In this document: positions 18,340-25,890 of the stretch, one piece after another
Layout of the letters: every line of letters starts with the position of its first letter
How positions within the stretch are numbered: the first letter of the stretch is position 1
Assembly: GCF_001541225.1 (NCBI RefSeq)
Contig: NZ_LMTS01000092.1
Span: 1 to 55,738, forward strand
DNA length: 55,738 bases
Origin: Variovorax sp. WDL1
Lineage (GTDB): Bacteria > Pseudomonadota > Gammaproteobacteria > Burkholderiales > Burkholderiaceae_C
Direction of reading: 5' to 3'
Made by a program: the position numbers and the translations under genes
Notes under the pieces: model-generated
What the model was told of the DNA's origin: nothing
Seen by the model: the letters and a program-made list of their open reading frames with translations, nothing else
The model's database searches: none

Positions 18340-18360
18340 AAACCCGCTTCGGCGGGTTTT
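18340..18360 (+). terminator. Intrinsic terminator before the collar fibre gene
   Basis: An 8-bp stem AAACCCGC / GCGGGTTT around a TTCG tetraloop is followed by T residues. On the minus strand the same stem precedes an A-rich context only, so it acts mainly on plus-strand transcripts. It separates the internal virion genes from the fibre and lysis genes. Confidence 0.85.
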
Positions 18361-18381
18361 CGCATTTCTGGAGCTTCCTTC

Positions 18382-19170
18382 ATGGCAGTAACCACCACCC
18401 TTGCAGCCTGCAGCACGAACCCGGCCCTCAACGGCCCGGACGGCAGCGACCTCCCATCCACGCTAGACGACGCGATCCGCTACGCGCTGAGCTTCATCGC
18501 ACAGCTGCGCGACGGCGCTGGCGTTGCGGTCGGGACCATGGTCCGGGCGCCGACCCTGAACGCGCCGCCAGGCTACCTGAAGATGAACGGCCAAGTCGTG
18601 AGCCGCACCACCTATGCCGCGCTTTGGGCCTTCGCTGCGGCCTCGGGCTGCATCACGACCGAGGCTATCTGGGGGGCCGGCACCACATGGCAGGGGCAGT
18701 TCTCGACAGGCGACGGCGTCTCAAACTTTCGCGTGCCGGATCTTCGCGGCCTGTTTCTGCGGAACTTGGATGAGTCCCGCGGCTTCGACCCCGGTCGCGC
18801 CATTGGAGCTTTTCAGGATCACGAGAACGTCATTCACGGCCACGGCTACACCGACCCCACGCACGCTCACGGTGTCTCCGACCCGGGCCACGGGCACAGC
18901 GCCTCGGCGGACATCCAGGGCTCGCACACGCACGCCTACAACGCTTCGCAGAACACGTTGTCTCTCGGGCCAGGCGCTGCAACAGCGGCCCTGATGACGG
19001 GCCCTTCTGGCACCAGCGCGGACGGCGCGCACAGCCACAACATCTCAATCGGTCCCAACGGCACCGGGATTGCCATCTTCGCTTCTGGGGTCGGGATCAC
19101 GATCCACAACAGCGGCGGCGCCGATGGCCGGCCGCGAAACATCGCGTTTCCCTACTACATCAAGTACTGA
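18382..19170 (+). CDS. Phage tail collar-domain fibre protein, 262 aa
   Basis: Residues of about 50-130 match the phage tail collar domain: APPGYLKMNGQVVSRTTYAAL, then FRVPDLRGLFLRNLDESRG. The segment that follows (about 150-190) is packed with His-x-His pairs (GHGYTDPTHAHGVSDPGHGH), typical of fibre tips in which histidines coordinate metal ions in a needle. The C-terminus ends with the usual GRPRNIAFPYYIKY. This is a receptor-binding fibre or spike. The next small gene is placed like a fibre-assembly partner. Confidence 0.9.
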   Translation: MAVTTTLAACSTNPALNGPDGSDLPSTLDDAIRYALSFIAQLRDGAGVAVGTMVRAPTLNAPPGYLKMNGQVVSRTTYAALWAFAAASGCITTEAIWGAGTTWQGQFSTGDGVSNFRVPDLRGLFLRNLDESRGFDPGRAIGAFQDHENVIHGHGYTDPTHAHGVSDPGHGHSASADIQGSHTHAYNASQNTLSLGPGAATAALMTGPSGTSADGAHSHNISIGPNGTGIAIFASGVGITIHNSGGADGRPRNIAFPYYIKY

Positions 19171-19184
19171 GAGAGGCGCCGCGC

Positions 19185-19415
19185 ATGTACGTCTTCAGCT
19201 ATCACGCCCAAACGCGCCACTTCACAGGAGGCATCCCCGCGGATTTCGACCAGCTCGAACCCGGCAAGCTCCAGTGTCCCGCGTTCGCAACGCGCATCGC
19301 GCCGCCGAAGTTCGATGCGGCGAAGGAGCTGCCCTTCCATGTGCCGGACCCCAAAGACTTGGAGGGCGGCCGGTGGGAGCTTCGCCCAATCGAAGGCGAG
19401 GAGGGCGGCGAATGA
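19185..19415 (+). CDS. Small protein after the tail fibre, 76 aa (possible fibre-assembly protein)
   Basis: Begins 14 bases after the collar fibre stop and overlaps the holin start by four bases (ATGA). It is acidic and contains Pro/Asp-rich turns (FHVPDPKDLEGGRWELRP). Small genes in this position often encode fibre chaperones, but no motif proves it. Confidence 0.65.
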   Translation: MYVFSYHAQTRHFTGGIPADFDQLEPGKLQCPAFATRIAPPKFDAAKELPFHVPDPKDLEGGRWELRPIEGEEGGE

Positions 19416-19642
19416 AGCAGGAAATCAAGGACATCGCCGTCGAACTCGCGGTGCGCACAGCGCCTGCTGGCGGCATCGCGTGGTACTCGCAGATCAGCTG
19501 GACTGCATTCCTTACTGGGGTGCTGGTGGTGCTGCAGATCGTCTACCTGGTTCGCAAGTGGTGGCGCGAAGAAACCGAGTGGGGACTACGCATCAAGCGT
19601 TGGGCCGAGGGGCAATTCACCAAGCCTGGCGATCTCTCGTAG
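19412..19642 (+). CDS. Probable holin, single-pass, 76 aa
   Basis: A short protein with one strong membrane helix (about residues 30-50, TAFLTGVLVVLQIVYLV) followed by a charged, Trp/Lys/Arg-rich tail. Placed directly before a muralytic-type gene, it fits a phage holin that makes the inner-membrane lesion. The ATG at 19412 overlaps the previous stop. An alternative is an antiholin or a membrane partner of the larger 3-TM protein further on. Confidence 0.7.
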   Translation: MKQEIKDIAVELAVRTAPAGGIAWYSQISWTAFLTGVLVVLQIVYLVRKWWREETEWGLRIKRWAEGQFTKPGDLS

Positions 19643-19650
19643 GGGGCAAG

Positions 19651-20142
19651 ATGGAACTAACCGAAGTGATCGCCCGAATCTTGAATCCGGGCCTCGCGAT
19701 GCTGCCGCTCGCCATGGACAGTTTGAAGGCACGCGTGCAGCTCCTGGCGATGACCCTGCAGGAAGACCCTCGGCAACTGCGCCGGCAGATGGGCAACGGG
19801 CCCGCGCGCGGCCTGTGGCAGTTCGAGAGCGGCGGCGGTGTCAAGGGGGTGATGAACCACCACGCCACAACCGGCCACGCGCACCGACTCTGCGCCGAGC
19901 GCGGAGTGCCCTGGGACGCTTGGGCCATCTGGGCGAAGCTGGAGACCGACGACTTGTTGGCCTGCGGCTTCGCGCGGCTGCTGCTGTATTCCGACCCGAA
20001 GCCGCTGCCTGCGGTAAACGATGCCGATGGGGGCTGGGATCTCTACATGAGGACTTGGCGCCCGGGACGACCGCACCCGGAGAAGTGGCCGGGCAATCAT
20101 GCAACTGCGCGCCGCGCGATGGGAGTGCTCGACCATGGCTGA
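19651..20142 (+). CDS. Probable endolysin, lysozyme/transglycosylase-like, 163 aa
   Basis: AGGGGGC stands 3-8 bases before the ATG. The core LLAMTLQED (Glu38) followed by RRQMGNGPARGLWQFESGGG resembles phage proteins whose family pattern is QES...GPARGFWQFE, a lysozyme-like fold with an early catalytic glutamate. It would cleave peptidoglycan at lysis. The typical Ser after Glu is replaced by Asp here. Position between holin-like and 3-TM holin genes supports the call. I have not confirmed the catalytic residue. Confidence 0.68.
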   Translation: MELTEVIARILNPGLAMLPLAMDSLKARVQLLAMTLQEDPRQLRRQMGNGPARGLWQFESGGGVKGVMNHHATTGHAHRLCAERGVPWDAWAIWAKLETDDLLACGFARLLLYSDPKPLPAVNDADGGWDLYMRTWRPGRPHPEKWPGNHATARRAMGVLDHG

Positions 20143-20698
20143 CTTCGACTGGAAGAAGCTGGTCGCTGGTATAGCACCGGTGCTTGGGACCGCACTCGGC
20201 GGCCCGCTGGTAGGCGCAGCAGTTGCGGAGCTTGGCGCAGCCCTGCTAGGGAATCGAGACGCCACCGAGGATGACTTGGCGGCTGCGCTGTCCACTGGCC
20301 GGCTCGGGCCCGAGCAGATCGTCGCAATCAAGCAGGCCGCCAACGCGCTGGCCATCCGCATGCGCGAGCTCGACATCGATGTGCTGAAGATCAACCAAGC
20401 GGCCGAGGACGCTTACCTGAAGGACGTGCAGGACGCGCGAGCTCGGCAGGTGGCCACTCGCGACCCGACACCGCAGGTGATCCTGTTCGTGCTATTCCTG
20501 CTCTGGGCCGGCACGTTCTCCGCGTTCTACTTCGGGACGCTCCCGGCCGACGACTTCGTCAGGGCGCTGATCGTGCGGGCCTATGCGACTGTCGAGACCG
20601 GTCTGACGGGCGCCATCGCCTACTTCATTGGCTCCAGCCGGGGCAGCAAGGCGAGTGGGGACGCGGTGCGCAAGATTGCCGAGCAGGCCGGAAAGTAG
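20135..20698 (+). CDS. GTA-type 3-TM holin family protein, 187 aa
   Basis: The N-terminus (VAGIAPVLGTALGGPLVGAAV), then ALLGNRDATEDDLAAAL and the pair of membrane helices in the C-terminal half (about 110-130 and 145-170) match the holin family first described in gene transfer agents. The start at 20135 overlaps the endolysin stop by eight bases. It probably helps endolysin release. With the 76-residue protein upstream, the cassette has two holin-like proteins and no recognisable Rz/Rz1 spanin pair. Confidence 0.75.
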   Translation: MADFDWKKLVAGIAPVLGTALGGPLVGAAVAELGAALLGNRDATEDDLAAALSTGRLGPEQIVAIKQAANALAIRMRELDIDVLKINQAAEDAYLKDVQDARARQVATRDPTPQVILFVLFLLWAGTFSAFYFGTLPADDFVRALIVRAYATVETGLTGAIAYFIGSSRGSKASGDAVRKIAEQAGK

Positions 20699-20748
20699 CG
20701 GGCAGCCGCATGTGGGGTTGACTTCGGTTCTCAGGAACGCGAAAAGTG

Positions 20749-20772
20749 GTGCGGCGCGGCGGTTTGCCGCAC
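20749..20772 (+). other. Stem-loop upstream of the 160-aa membrane gene
   Basis: GTGCGGC and GCCGCAC pair as a 7-bp stem with a 10-base loop. No T tract follows, so it is not a canonical terminator. It sits 16 bases before the next ATG and directly before its ribosome site. Confidence 0.5.
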
Positions 20773-20787
20773 TCAAGAGGGTGAACC

Positions 20788-21270
20788 ATGGCCAAGGAAG
20801 AGCAGATCACGATTCGATACGCTGGCAAGAACGAGCCGAGCGCTGCCGAACTCGGTCTTGAGAAGTTCAAGATTTCTGAGGTAGGAGAACAGTTCACCTA
20901 TGGCGGTCGTAAGCCCGGGCCTGGCGAGGTCTACGGCGCGATCACGGTGGCGCTTGTGGCCGCCGGTGCCGGGGTGATTGGCGCTGCGATCACTGGCTTG
21001 TGCACCTACCTTTCGGGGCGCAACGCTCAAAAAGTGTCGATTACAGGGGCGAACGGGCGATCGATTGAGTTTCCGATGCATGCCTCCCAGGAGCAGGTGA
21101 AGGCGATGATCAAACTGGCGATGGCCATGGACAAACCTGAGATTTACTTAGGCTCTCTCGACGATCTCGACCGGGAGAGGCGGCGCAGAGCGGCTAATGA
21201 GGAGGAGGAGCGGAAGAGGCAGTCCGTGCAGCGTGATGAAAGCGGGGACGGCCAAGACTGGTTCCCTTGA
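20788..21270 (+). CDS. Phage accessory membrane protein of unknown function, 160 aa
   Basis: Layout: a polar N-terminus (1-50), one glycine/alanine-rich membrane segment (about 50-78, GAITVALVAAGAGVIGAAI), a small alpha/beta domain (about 82-115, KVSITGANGRSIEFPM) and a highly charged Glu/Arg tail (130-160). It has GAGGGTG as ribosome site. It follows the lysis genes, a common site for accessory (moron) genes. The arrangement loosely recalls the effector-associated constant components of bacterial conflict systems, but this is only a resemblance of layout. Confidence 0.62.
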   Translation: MAKEEQITIRYAGKNEPSAAELGLEKFKISEVGEQFTYGGRKPGPGEVYGAITVALVAAGAGVIGAAITGLCTYLSGRNAQKVSITGANGRSIEFPMHASQEQVKAMIKLAMAMDKPEIYLGSLDDLDRERRRRAANEEEERKRQSVQRDESGDGQDWFP

Positions 21271-21281
21271 AGACCGCGCGT

Positions 21282-21557
21282 CTAGTCGGCGAGGATTTCG
21301 CAGTTCCACTCCTGCAGCACCCAAGCCGACTCATGCTTCTCAACGCCAACGATCCGCAGTTCGTTGGCGAACACCGATTTGACCTTCGCGTCATACAACC
21401 TCGGGCCGTGGTCAGCCAAATAGATGTAGGTGACGCCCTGCTCGTCTCCCTTGTTGCTGGCGCGGCTGCTCAGCAGCGTGCCCTCGAACTGGCGTGGCTT
21501 CTGATTCCAGGTGAGCCAGCACCCGGCGTTGCGCATCAGGGATACTCGAACTCTCAT
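21282..21557 (-). CDS. LexA-box-associated protein of unknown function, 91 aa
   Basis: A minus-strand gene divergent from the SRAP gene. The frame is open much further upstream, but that part is the shadow of the SRAP gene, so I start at the ATG at 21557, or at the internal Met8 (21536). The protein has a compact, plausible composition (AGCWLTWNQKPRQFEG ... VLQEWNCEIL). The first ATG directly abuts the LexA-type operator, so from this start the mRNA would have almost no leader. No domain is recognised; DNA-damage control is inferred from the operator. Confidence 0.6.
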   Translation of the reverse strand: MRVRVSLMRNAGCWLTWNQKPRQFEGTLLSSRASNKGDEQGVTYIYLADHGPRLYDAKVKSVFANELRIVGVEKHESAWVLQEWNCEILAD

Positions 21558-21576
21558 ACTGTGTTTGCATCCAGTA
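21557..21576 (+). promoter_or_regulatory. LexA (SOS) box between divergent genes
   Basis: The 20-mer TACTGTGTTTGCATCCAGTA has the CTG-N10-CAG core and the outer TA pairs of the enterobacterial SOS consensus; betaproteobacterial LexA uses the same type of site. It lies 24 bases before the SRAP start and touches the start codon of the 91-residue gene, so LexA bound here could repress both. Confidence 0.78.
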
Positions 21577-21599
21577 TAGTTTGTCGCAGAATCTCGCGG

Positions 21600-22376
21600 A
21601 TGTGCAATCGATACGAGAGCCCGGAGATCAAGGAAATCGAACGGTTTTGGCACATTGGCGCGCGCCAAGCGCCGCTGTGGGTGCGCGACATCTTTCCCAG
21701 AGCACCCGGGCCCTTCGTCCGGCGCCGCCGCGACGCCGTGGGCTACGAGCGCGAACTTGCGGTGGGGCAATGGGGCCTGATCCCCTGGTTCGCCAAGGAG
21801 CCGAAGCTCAAGTACCCGACGAACAACGCCCGTAGCGAGGAGTTGGCCGAAAAGGCCAGCTACAAGGACCCGTGGAAGCGTGGCCAGCGCTGCATCATCC
21901 CTGCCGCAAGCTTCGATGAGCCGTACTGGGGCCAGCACGACCGGCCGTTCCCGCGCTGCGAGTGGTGGCGCTTCCGGCGCGCCGATGGCGAGCCCTGGGG
22001 CCTGGCAGGCCTCTGGAACGTCTGGGTCGACAAGGCAACGGGCGATGAGTTCGAAAGCTACACCATGCTGACGCTCAACGCCGACGGACACCCGCTGATG
22101 GGCCGCATGCATAAGCCTGAGGTGGACCCTGCGACGAAGCAGGTGCTGCCGCTCGAGCGCCAGGACAAGCGGTCGGTGGTCCCGATCGAGGCCGCCGACT
22201 TCGATCAGTGGCTGGAGGGCACCGTCGAGCAGGCGCAGCAGCTGCTCAAGCTTGCGCCGGCCGAGATCTTCGACGCCGCCCCGGCGCCGCCAGACCCGCC
22301 GCGGCAGCCGAAGCCCAAACCGGCGCGCGCCCAGCCGAAGGAGCCGCCAGCGGCCGAGGAGCCGACGCTCTTCTAG
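21600..22376 (+). CDS. SRAP / HMCES-YedK family protein (abasic-site crosslinker), 258 aa
   Basis: The protein begins MCNRYESPEI: Cys2 becomes the N-terminal residue after Met removal and forms the thiazolidine crosslink with abasic sites in single-stranded DNA. Other family marks follow: NNARSE (about 75-80), the acidic site in SFDEPYW (106-107) and HPLMGRMHKP (164-173), a variant of the usual H-x-RMP. The C-terminal 40 residues are a Pro/Lys/Ala-rich tail. I start at 21600 because Cys2 must follow the initiator and the LexA box precedes it. Damage induction is likely. Chromosomal copies are common; here it lies within prophage limits. Confidence 0.88.
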   Translation: MCNRYESPEIKEIERFWHIGARQAPLWVRDIFPRAPGPFVRRRRDAVGYERELAVGQWGLIPWFAKEPKLKYPTNNARSEELAEKASYKDPWKRGQRCIIPAASFDEPYWGQHDRPFPRCEWWRFRRADGEPWGLAGLWNVWVDKATGDEFESYTMLTLNADGHPLMGRMHKPEVDPATKQVLPLERQDKRSVVPIEAADFDQWLEGTVEQAQQLLKLAPAEIFDAAPAPPDPPRQPKPKPARAQPKEPPAAEEPTLF

Positions 22377-22421
22377 CGCGCAGCCGAAGGTGCCGAGCCT
22401 TAGGAGCTGCAAAATGCTCCC

Positions 22422-22697
22422 ATGCCAGCAACACCTGAAGAGTTCGAGCGGCTCATCGATGCTTTCGACAATGCACATGCCCCCGTCGCGCGCGCCATGG
22501 CGGATCTGCTGCTCCGCGGCAACGTGATCCTGGAAGAACACCAGATGCTCGAAGGCCCCATCGGCGATGCCTTTGAGGCGTTCGTCTTTAACATGCTTGC
22601 CGAGCAAGGGATCAGCAAAGAAGCGTTCGCTGAGACGCTGCGAGCCTTGGTCCGACTGCGCGACACCATAGACCACCTCGACCAGTTGCCGCCGTGA
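22422..22697 (+). CDS. Small helical protein of unknown function, 91 aa
   Basis: An acidic, mostly helical protein starting 45 bases after the SRAP gene, possibly in the same transcript. It has balanced codon use and no low-complexity stretches, so it is probably real. No family recognised. Confidence 0.6.
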   Translation: MPATPEEFERLIDAFDNAHAPVARAMADLLLRGNVILEEHQMLEGPIGDAFEAFVFNMLAEQGISKEAFAETLRALVRLRDTIDHLDQLPP

Positions 22698-23079
22698 CCA
22701 TTCGGGAGGAGGGCGCATAACGAAGGGCCCTCCGCCAACTTTCGTTCGTCCGGAGGGTCCTCGCAGTCTCGGATTGCCGCGTAGGGTGTTGCCGAAACCG
22801 TACCCTATTCTGATTGAACGACTTGGCGCCGCAATCAGCCGAGCGCCATAGCTCGTGCTGCCGAAAGGGCGCGCCTGCGACCGTATAGCCCGGCCGCCAC
22901 AGTCGTGTGGCCGAAGTCGCGGCGACGTTCTTTCGCAGCGTCGTGTTCGAATTTCCTGTTGAGAGCATCAACGTAAGAAAGGCGAGCACAACGCATGTGA
23001 TCAGCGCACCGATGCCGAAGGCATACACGAGACCTAGGGTGACCAGCGGAGTCAAAAGAAGGGCGAGTGATCTAACCAT
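22612..23079 (-). CDS. Doubtful small membrane protein, up to 155 aa
   Basis: The first 45 residues (MVRSLALLLTPLVTLGLVYA, then a second hydrophobic run ending FLTLML) make two convincing membrane helices. The remainder is arginine/serine-rich and reads like noise, and its end overlaps the preceding gene in antisense. Either a real small membrane protein that has lost its proper stop, or chance. No strong ribosome site is visible. Confidence 0.3.
   Translation of the reverse strand: MVRSLALLLTPLVTLGLVYAFGIGALITCVVLAFLTLMLSTGNSNTTLRKNVAATSATRLWRPGYTVAGAPFRQHELWRSADCGAKSFNQNRVRFRQHPTRQSETARTLRTNESWRRALRYAPSSRMVTAATGRGGLWCRAVGPRLAASQRTLLC
22725..22760. repeat. Inverted repeat, possible transcript end
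   Basis: GGGCCCTCCG and CGGAGGGTCC pair over 10 bp (one G-U) around a 16-base loop, 28 bases after the small helical gene. There is no T tract, so at best a weak or factor-assisted terminator. Confidence 0.45.
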
Positions 23080-23248
23080 GGCGCCATCATGAGCGCTGAC
23101 CACGCATTACTTCATTTCGAACTCGAACTGACGCGGCGCGCACCCTTTCGTACTGGCGCCAGCCGCGAAGTAGGCTTGTCCGTTCCAGCAGCCGAGCCCT
23201 TGCGCAGCGGCGCCACGAGCCGCTCGGCCGAGATCGGAAGCTTTACCG

Positions 23249-23428
23249 TCACTTCGCCTTCAGGTACTCCCGAACCTTGTCGGCCTGGTTCCCCACCGCA
23301 GCGACCGCTTTGCGCAGTTCGTCCTCGGTGACGCCAAGCGACTGGGTCCAGTCCCTGACCTCGTAGTCCTGGTTCAGATTGATGCGGTTGCGGTCCTGGC
23401 CGCCCACCTTGGTCTTGTCGTCTGCCAT
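23249..23428 (-). CDS. DUF3606 protein, 59 aa
   Basis: The minus strand holds a clean 60-codon gene with TAGGAGAAC eight bases before its ATG. The sequence carries the DUF3606 pattern: INLNQDYEVRDWTQSLGVTE, then LRKAVAAVGNQADKVREYL. It is a small, soluble, two-helix protein. The family is common in proteobacteria near stress and regulatory genes; its biochemical role is unknown. The rest of 22,760-23,774 holds nothing else convincing. Confidence 0.87.
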   Translation of the reverse strand: MADDKTKVGGQDRNRINLNQDYEVRDWTQSLGVTEDELRKAVAAVGNQADKVREYLKAK

Positions 23429-23774
23429 GTAGTTCTCCTATACGTGCCAACAGATTGCCCTCAGCCGCTGTGCTCTGTGTAGGCGGCGTCCCGTTTCAGG
23501 CCATGGCTTCTTCGGATTGGGAAGGGCTGTGGCCAAGAGCGCACGGTCTCTGCGAGCTGGGCGTGTAGGAACACCAATCTCGTCAAGGCAAGCGAGTCAA
23601 CGCGCGTCGCCGGCCGACCTCAACGCACGCCCGTTGAAGGAGTAGGCTTCATCTAGCCGGCGATGACGGAGCACGGATGATCCGCGCAAAAAGGCCGCGG
23701 CTAAGGGTCGCGTCTGCCATAGGCGAGATTTTGCGCAGGCTTTCTTGCTACAGTGCGCCACATGAGGAGCGAAC

Positions 23775-24542
23775 GTGCCTGAACCCATCACCTTTGGAAA
23801 ACCTCCGATCAACGAGGTTGTCTTAGGTCGCAACTTTCTGCATCGGCCGGACTTCTTAGCGCCGTATCACGGAATTTTCTGGGCCAAAATCCGCGACCGC
23901 TTTCCAAAAGTTGAGCATGTGCAGCCTATCTATGCGCCACACGAAATGCTTCAACTAAATCCGCTCAGTATGTTGCCGCGAGTGTGGTATGTCTCTCAGG
24001 ACGAGGCGTTGCTTGTGCAGTTGCAACAGAATCGGTTCTACTACAACTGGCGTAGTCGACCCGGAGGCGGTGAGTATCCGCGTTTCCCCCAGCTACTTAA
24101 GGATAGTCAAGAGATCTGGGCAGTTCTCGACGATGTCGTAGGCGAATTAACGGGCATTAAATTGCAGACCATTGGTGGGGAAATCACCTATGTGAATTAC
24201 ATAGACGGCGAGCCTGGATCGGTTGCTGCAATCGCCCAAAATTCCTTGAGGGATTTCTTTTGGAATGAGGGAGATCGCTTTCTTCCTCCGCCAGCCGGAT
24301 TTAATCGAAGCTTGACCTTTCCTTTGCCTGATGGTTCGAGCACCCTCGAAGTGGTACTTCAGCCAGCAAAAAATATGGCTACAAAGCAGGAGGCCATAAA
24401 GCTTGAGTTGGCTGTTCGAGGCCCCATTATAGAAGGTGAGACCTACGACAGGTGGATAGTAAAAGCACACGACTTTCTAGTCGCAGGATTCAAAGATCTA
24501 ACTTCCTCGAATATGCACTCACTTTGGGAGCTAAGGTCCTGA
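23775..24542 (+). CDS. TIGR04255 family protein, 255 aa
   Basis: The opening (PITFGKPPINEVVLG), LPRVWYVSQDEALLVQLQQN, FYYNWR and YPRF in order are the usual landmarks of the TIGR04255 family, whose function is unknown and which occurs patchily on islands and prophages. The GTG start has GAGGAG 6-11 bases upstream. Base composition falls sharply from here to about 25,050, unlike phage and host neighbours, which suggests separate acquisition. It is followed by two tightly spaced genes. An immunity or toxin-antitoxin role is my inference from context. Confidence 0.8.
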   Translation: MPEPITFGKPPINEVVLGRNFLHRPDFLAPYHGIFWAKIRDRFPKVEHVQPIYAPHEMLQLNPLSMLPRVWYVSQDEALLVQLQQNRFYYNWRSRPGGGEYPRFPQLLKDSQEIWAVLDDVVGELTGIKLQTIGGEITYVNYIDGEPGSVAAIAQNSLRDFFWNEGDRFLPPPAGFNRSLTFPLPDGSSTLEVVLQPAKNMATKQEAIKLELAVRGPIIEGETYDRWIVKAHDFLVAGFKDLTSSNMHSLWELRS

Positions 24543-24543
24543 T

Positions 24544-25041
24544 ATGACATATGAAACAGCACCAAGTTCATTCAAAGCAAGCGGTCTTTCTGATGCTCGC
24601 CGTGAGTGGAGTGGTCTTCGATTTAGCGATTCGACATTGTACGCGGCGGTAGGCGGAGATGCCGCAGACGTGACATCGCGCCAGTCAATCGAGCGAAAAT
24701 TGATTGAGCTCGACTTGATGTTCTTTGAGGAGTGTTCTCGGCCTTTGGATGAGAACTCGCGTGAGGGGTTTGCTTGCTTCATGCAATACCAGCCCGCCGC
24801 CCGGATGCCGTCTCTCGGTGCAGAATCGGATGGGCGATTGGTGGCGACTTGGGAGATAGAAGGAAAATGTCTTTCGATTCGGTTTGCTGACCGATACGAG
24901 ATTGATTTTGCAATTACGGTCAAATCGGGTGAGCAGTTAAAGAGAGATTGGGGAAAGAGCCAGATTGCTTTCTTTGTTGCCGATCACCGCTCGGCTGCTC
25001 AAATTATTTCTCGCGCTGCAAGTGCCGCTTCCAATTACTGA
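24544..25041 (+). CDS. Partner of the TIGR04255 gene, unknown function, 165 aa
   Basis: It starts one base after the TIGR04255 stop, with the same AT-richer composition, so both moved together. The protein is acidic, mixed alpha/beta, with no membrane segment. Notable stretches are RLVATWEIEGKCLSIRFADR (strand-turn-strand) and EIDFAITV. No family recognised. Its end overlaps the start of the third gene. Confidence 0.72.
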   Translation: MTYETAPSSFKASGLSDARREWSGLRFSDSTLYAAVGGDAADVTSRQSIERKLIELDLMFFEECSRPLDENSREGFACFMQYQPAARMPSLGAESDGRLVATWEIEGKCLSIRFADRYEIDFAITVKSGEQLKRDWGKSQIAFFVADHRSAAQIISRAASAASNY

Positions 25042-25513
25042 TTCAGTTGCGCGAACATGTCGGGCTTCGCAATGCGACGGTGGAAAGCCTACAACGGCTG
25101 CATTCGAACTTCGCTATGGTGAGCAGGGCCACGAAGCCTCTGTTTCGGTAAATTGGCTAGAATTTCTTCATCCTGAGCCGGCGGAGTATTCAGCCAAGCT
25201 CGCAACGTTACGTACGTGGCTTTTAGCTCGCCCGCCAGGCGACGTAAAGCCTACGAAGCTCGGTGCGCTAGCAGTAGTGCCGGTCGCAGCCATCCAAGGC
25301 AAGGCGCTGACGGACGCTCAAGGCATCATGGACTGTTGCCATTCTCCGCGCTTTGACGGCGATCCGCATGCCTCGGTGACCCCTTCACCTGGCGTTGAGA
25401 CGTGGCCTTTGCAGAGCGATGCCCCCGGGCGTTTGGCTGTCCAGCAGCTCCTGTACCTTGCCATGACCTATTGGGAACCCGGCAAGCTTGAAACTCAACA
25501 GCACCCCGCATAG
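25022..25513 (+). CDS. Third gene of the low-GC operon, unknown function, 163 aa
   Basis: I start at the GTG at 25022, giving VPLPITDSVARTCR and a 20-base overlap with the previous gene; the longer open frame before it is antisense-like. The core FELRYGEQGHEASVSVNWLEF resembles small hypothetical proteins seen elsewhere with similar SVNWLE cores. The end is richer in GC than the preceding two genes. It is probably co-translated with them; function unknown. Confidence 0.62.
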   Translation: MPLPITDSVARTCRASQCDGGKPTTAAFELRYGEQGHEASVSVNWLEFLHPEPAEYSAKLATLRTWLLARPPGDVKPTKLGALAVVPVAAIQGKALTDAQGIMDCCHSPRFDGDPHASVTPSPGVETWPLQSDAPGRLAVQQLLYLAMTYWEPGKLETQQHPA

Positions 25514-25539
25514 CTAGCGCCGGGCATCGCGTACGGTGC

Positions 25540-25890
25540 TCAGGCGCGTCGTTTGGCTTGATCTCTACGCCACGGGTGCCCAGCGTCCGGGCCGCCCTGG
25601 AGCAGCTCGGCGGTGCGCTGCATCGGCGAAACGACTGGAGCGGGCAGCGGCGGCTTTGCCGCACTTCCCGGCAAGCGCTCTGACGTTTGACCTTCCACGA
25701 ATGGCACGTCAAGTCCGCCCTTCAGCACCGCGGCGAGCTGAACTTCCACCCTGGCGGAATCGATGATGGCTTGCGACACGTCAACCCTGAGGCGATGACG
25801 ACGAAGGTCAACCTTTTTACTCGTGTCACTTAGCTCTTCGAGCTGCCCGAACAGTTTCTCTCTGAGATCTGCAATTGTTCTCTGCATCAT
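25540..25890 (-). CDS. Conserved phage-type protein, 116 aa
   Basis: The N-terminal 65 residues (MMQRTIADLREKLFGQLEEL, then VDVSQAIIDSARVEVQLAAV) are a helical unit I know as a recurring small phage protein that follows HTH or HNH-type phage genes. The C-terminal 50 residues are Pro/Gly/Ala-rich and may be linker. Its start overlaps the end of the upstream zinc-finger gene by 65 bases, so both form a minus-strand pair. Molecular role unknown. Confidence 0.65.
   Translation of the reverse strand: MMQRTIADLREKLFGQLEELSDTSKKVDLRRHRLRVDVSQAIIDSARVEVQLAAVLKGGLDVPFVEGQTSERLPGSAAKPPLPAPVVSPMQRTAELLQGGPDAGHPWRRDQAKRRA

Noticed and set aside
10417..19170. Possible diversity-generating retroelement at the fibre genes
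   Set aside because: Neither a reverse transcriptase nor a pair of template/variable repeats was seen.
21558..22718. Upstream part of a 478-codon minus-strand frame
   Set aside because: It is the antisense of the SRAP gene; only the last 91 codons have protein-like composition and were kept.
23597..23833. 78-codon minus-strand frame across the TIGR04255 start
   Set aside because: No ribosome site, overlaps a better supported gene and its promoter region; composition is unconvincing.
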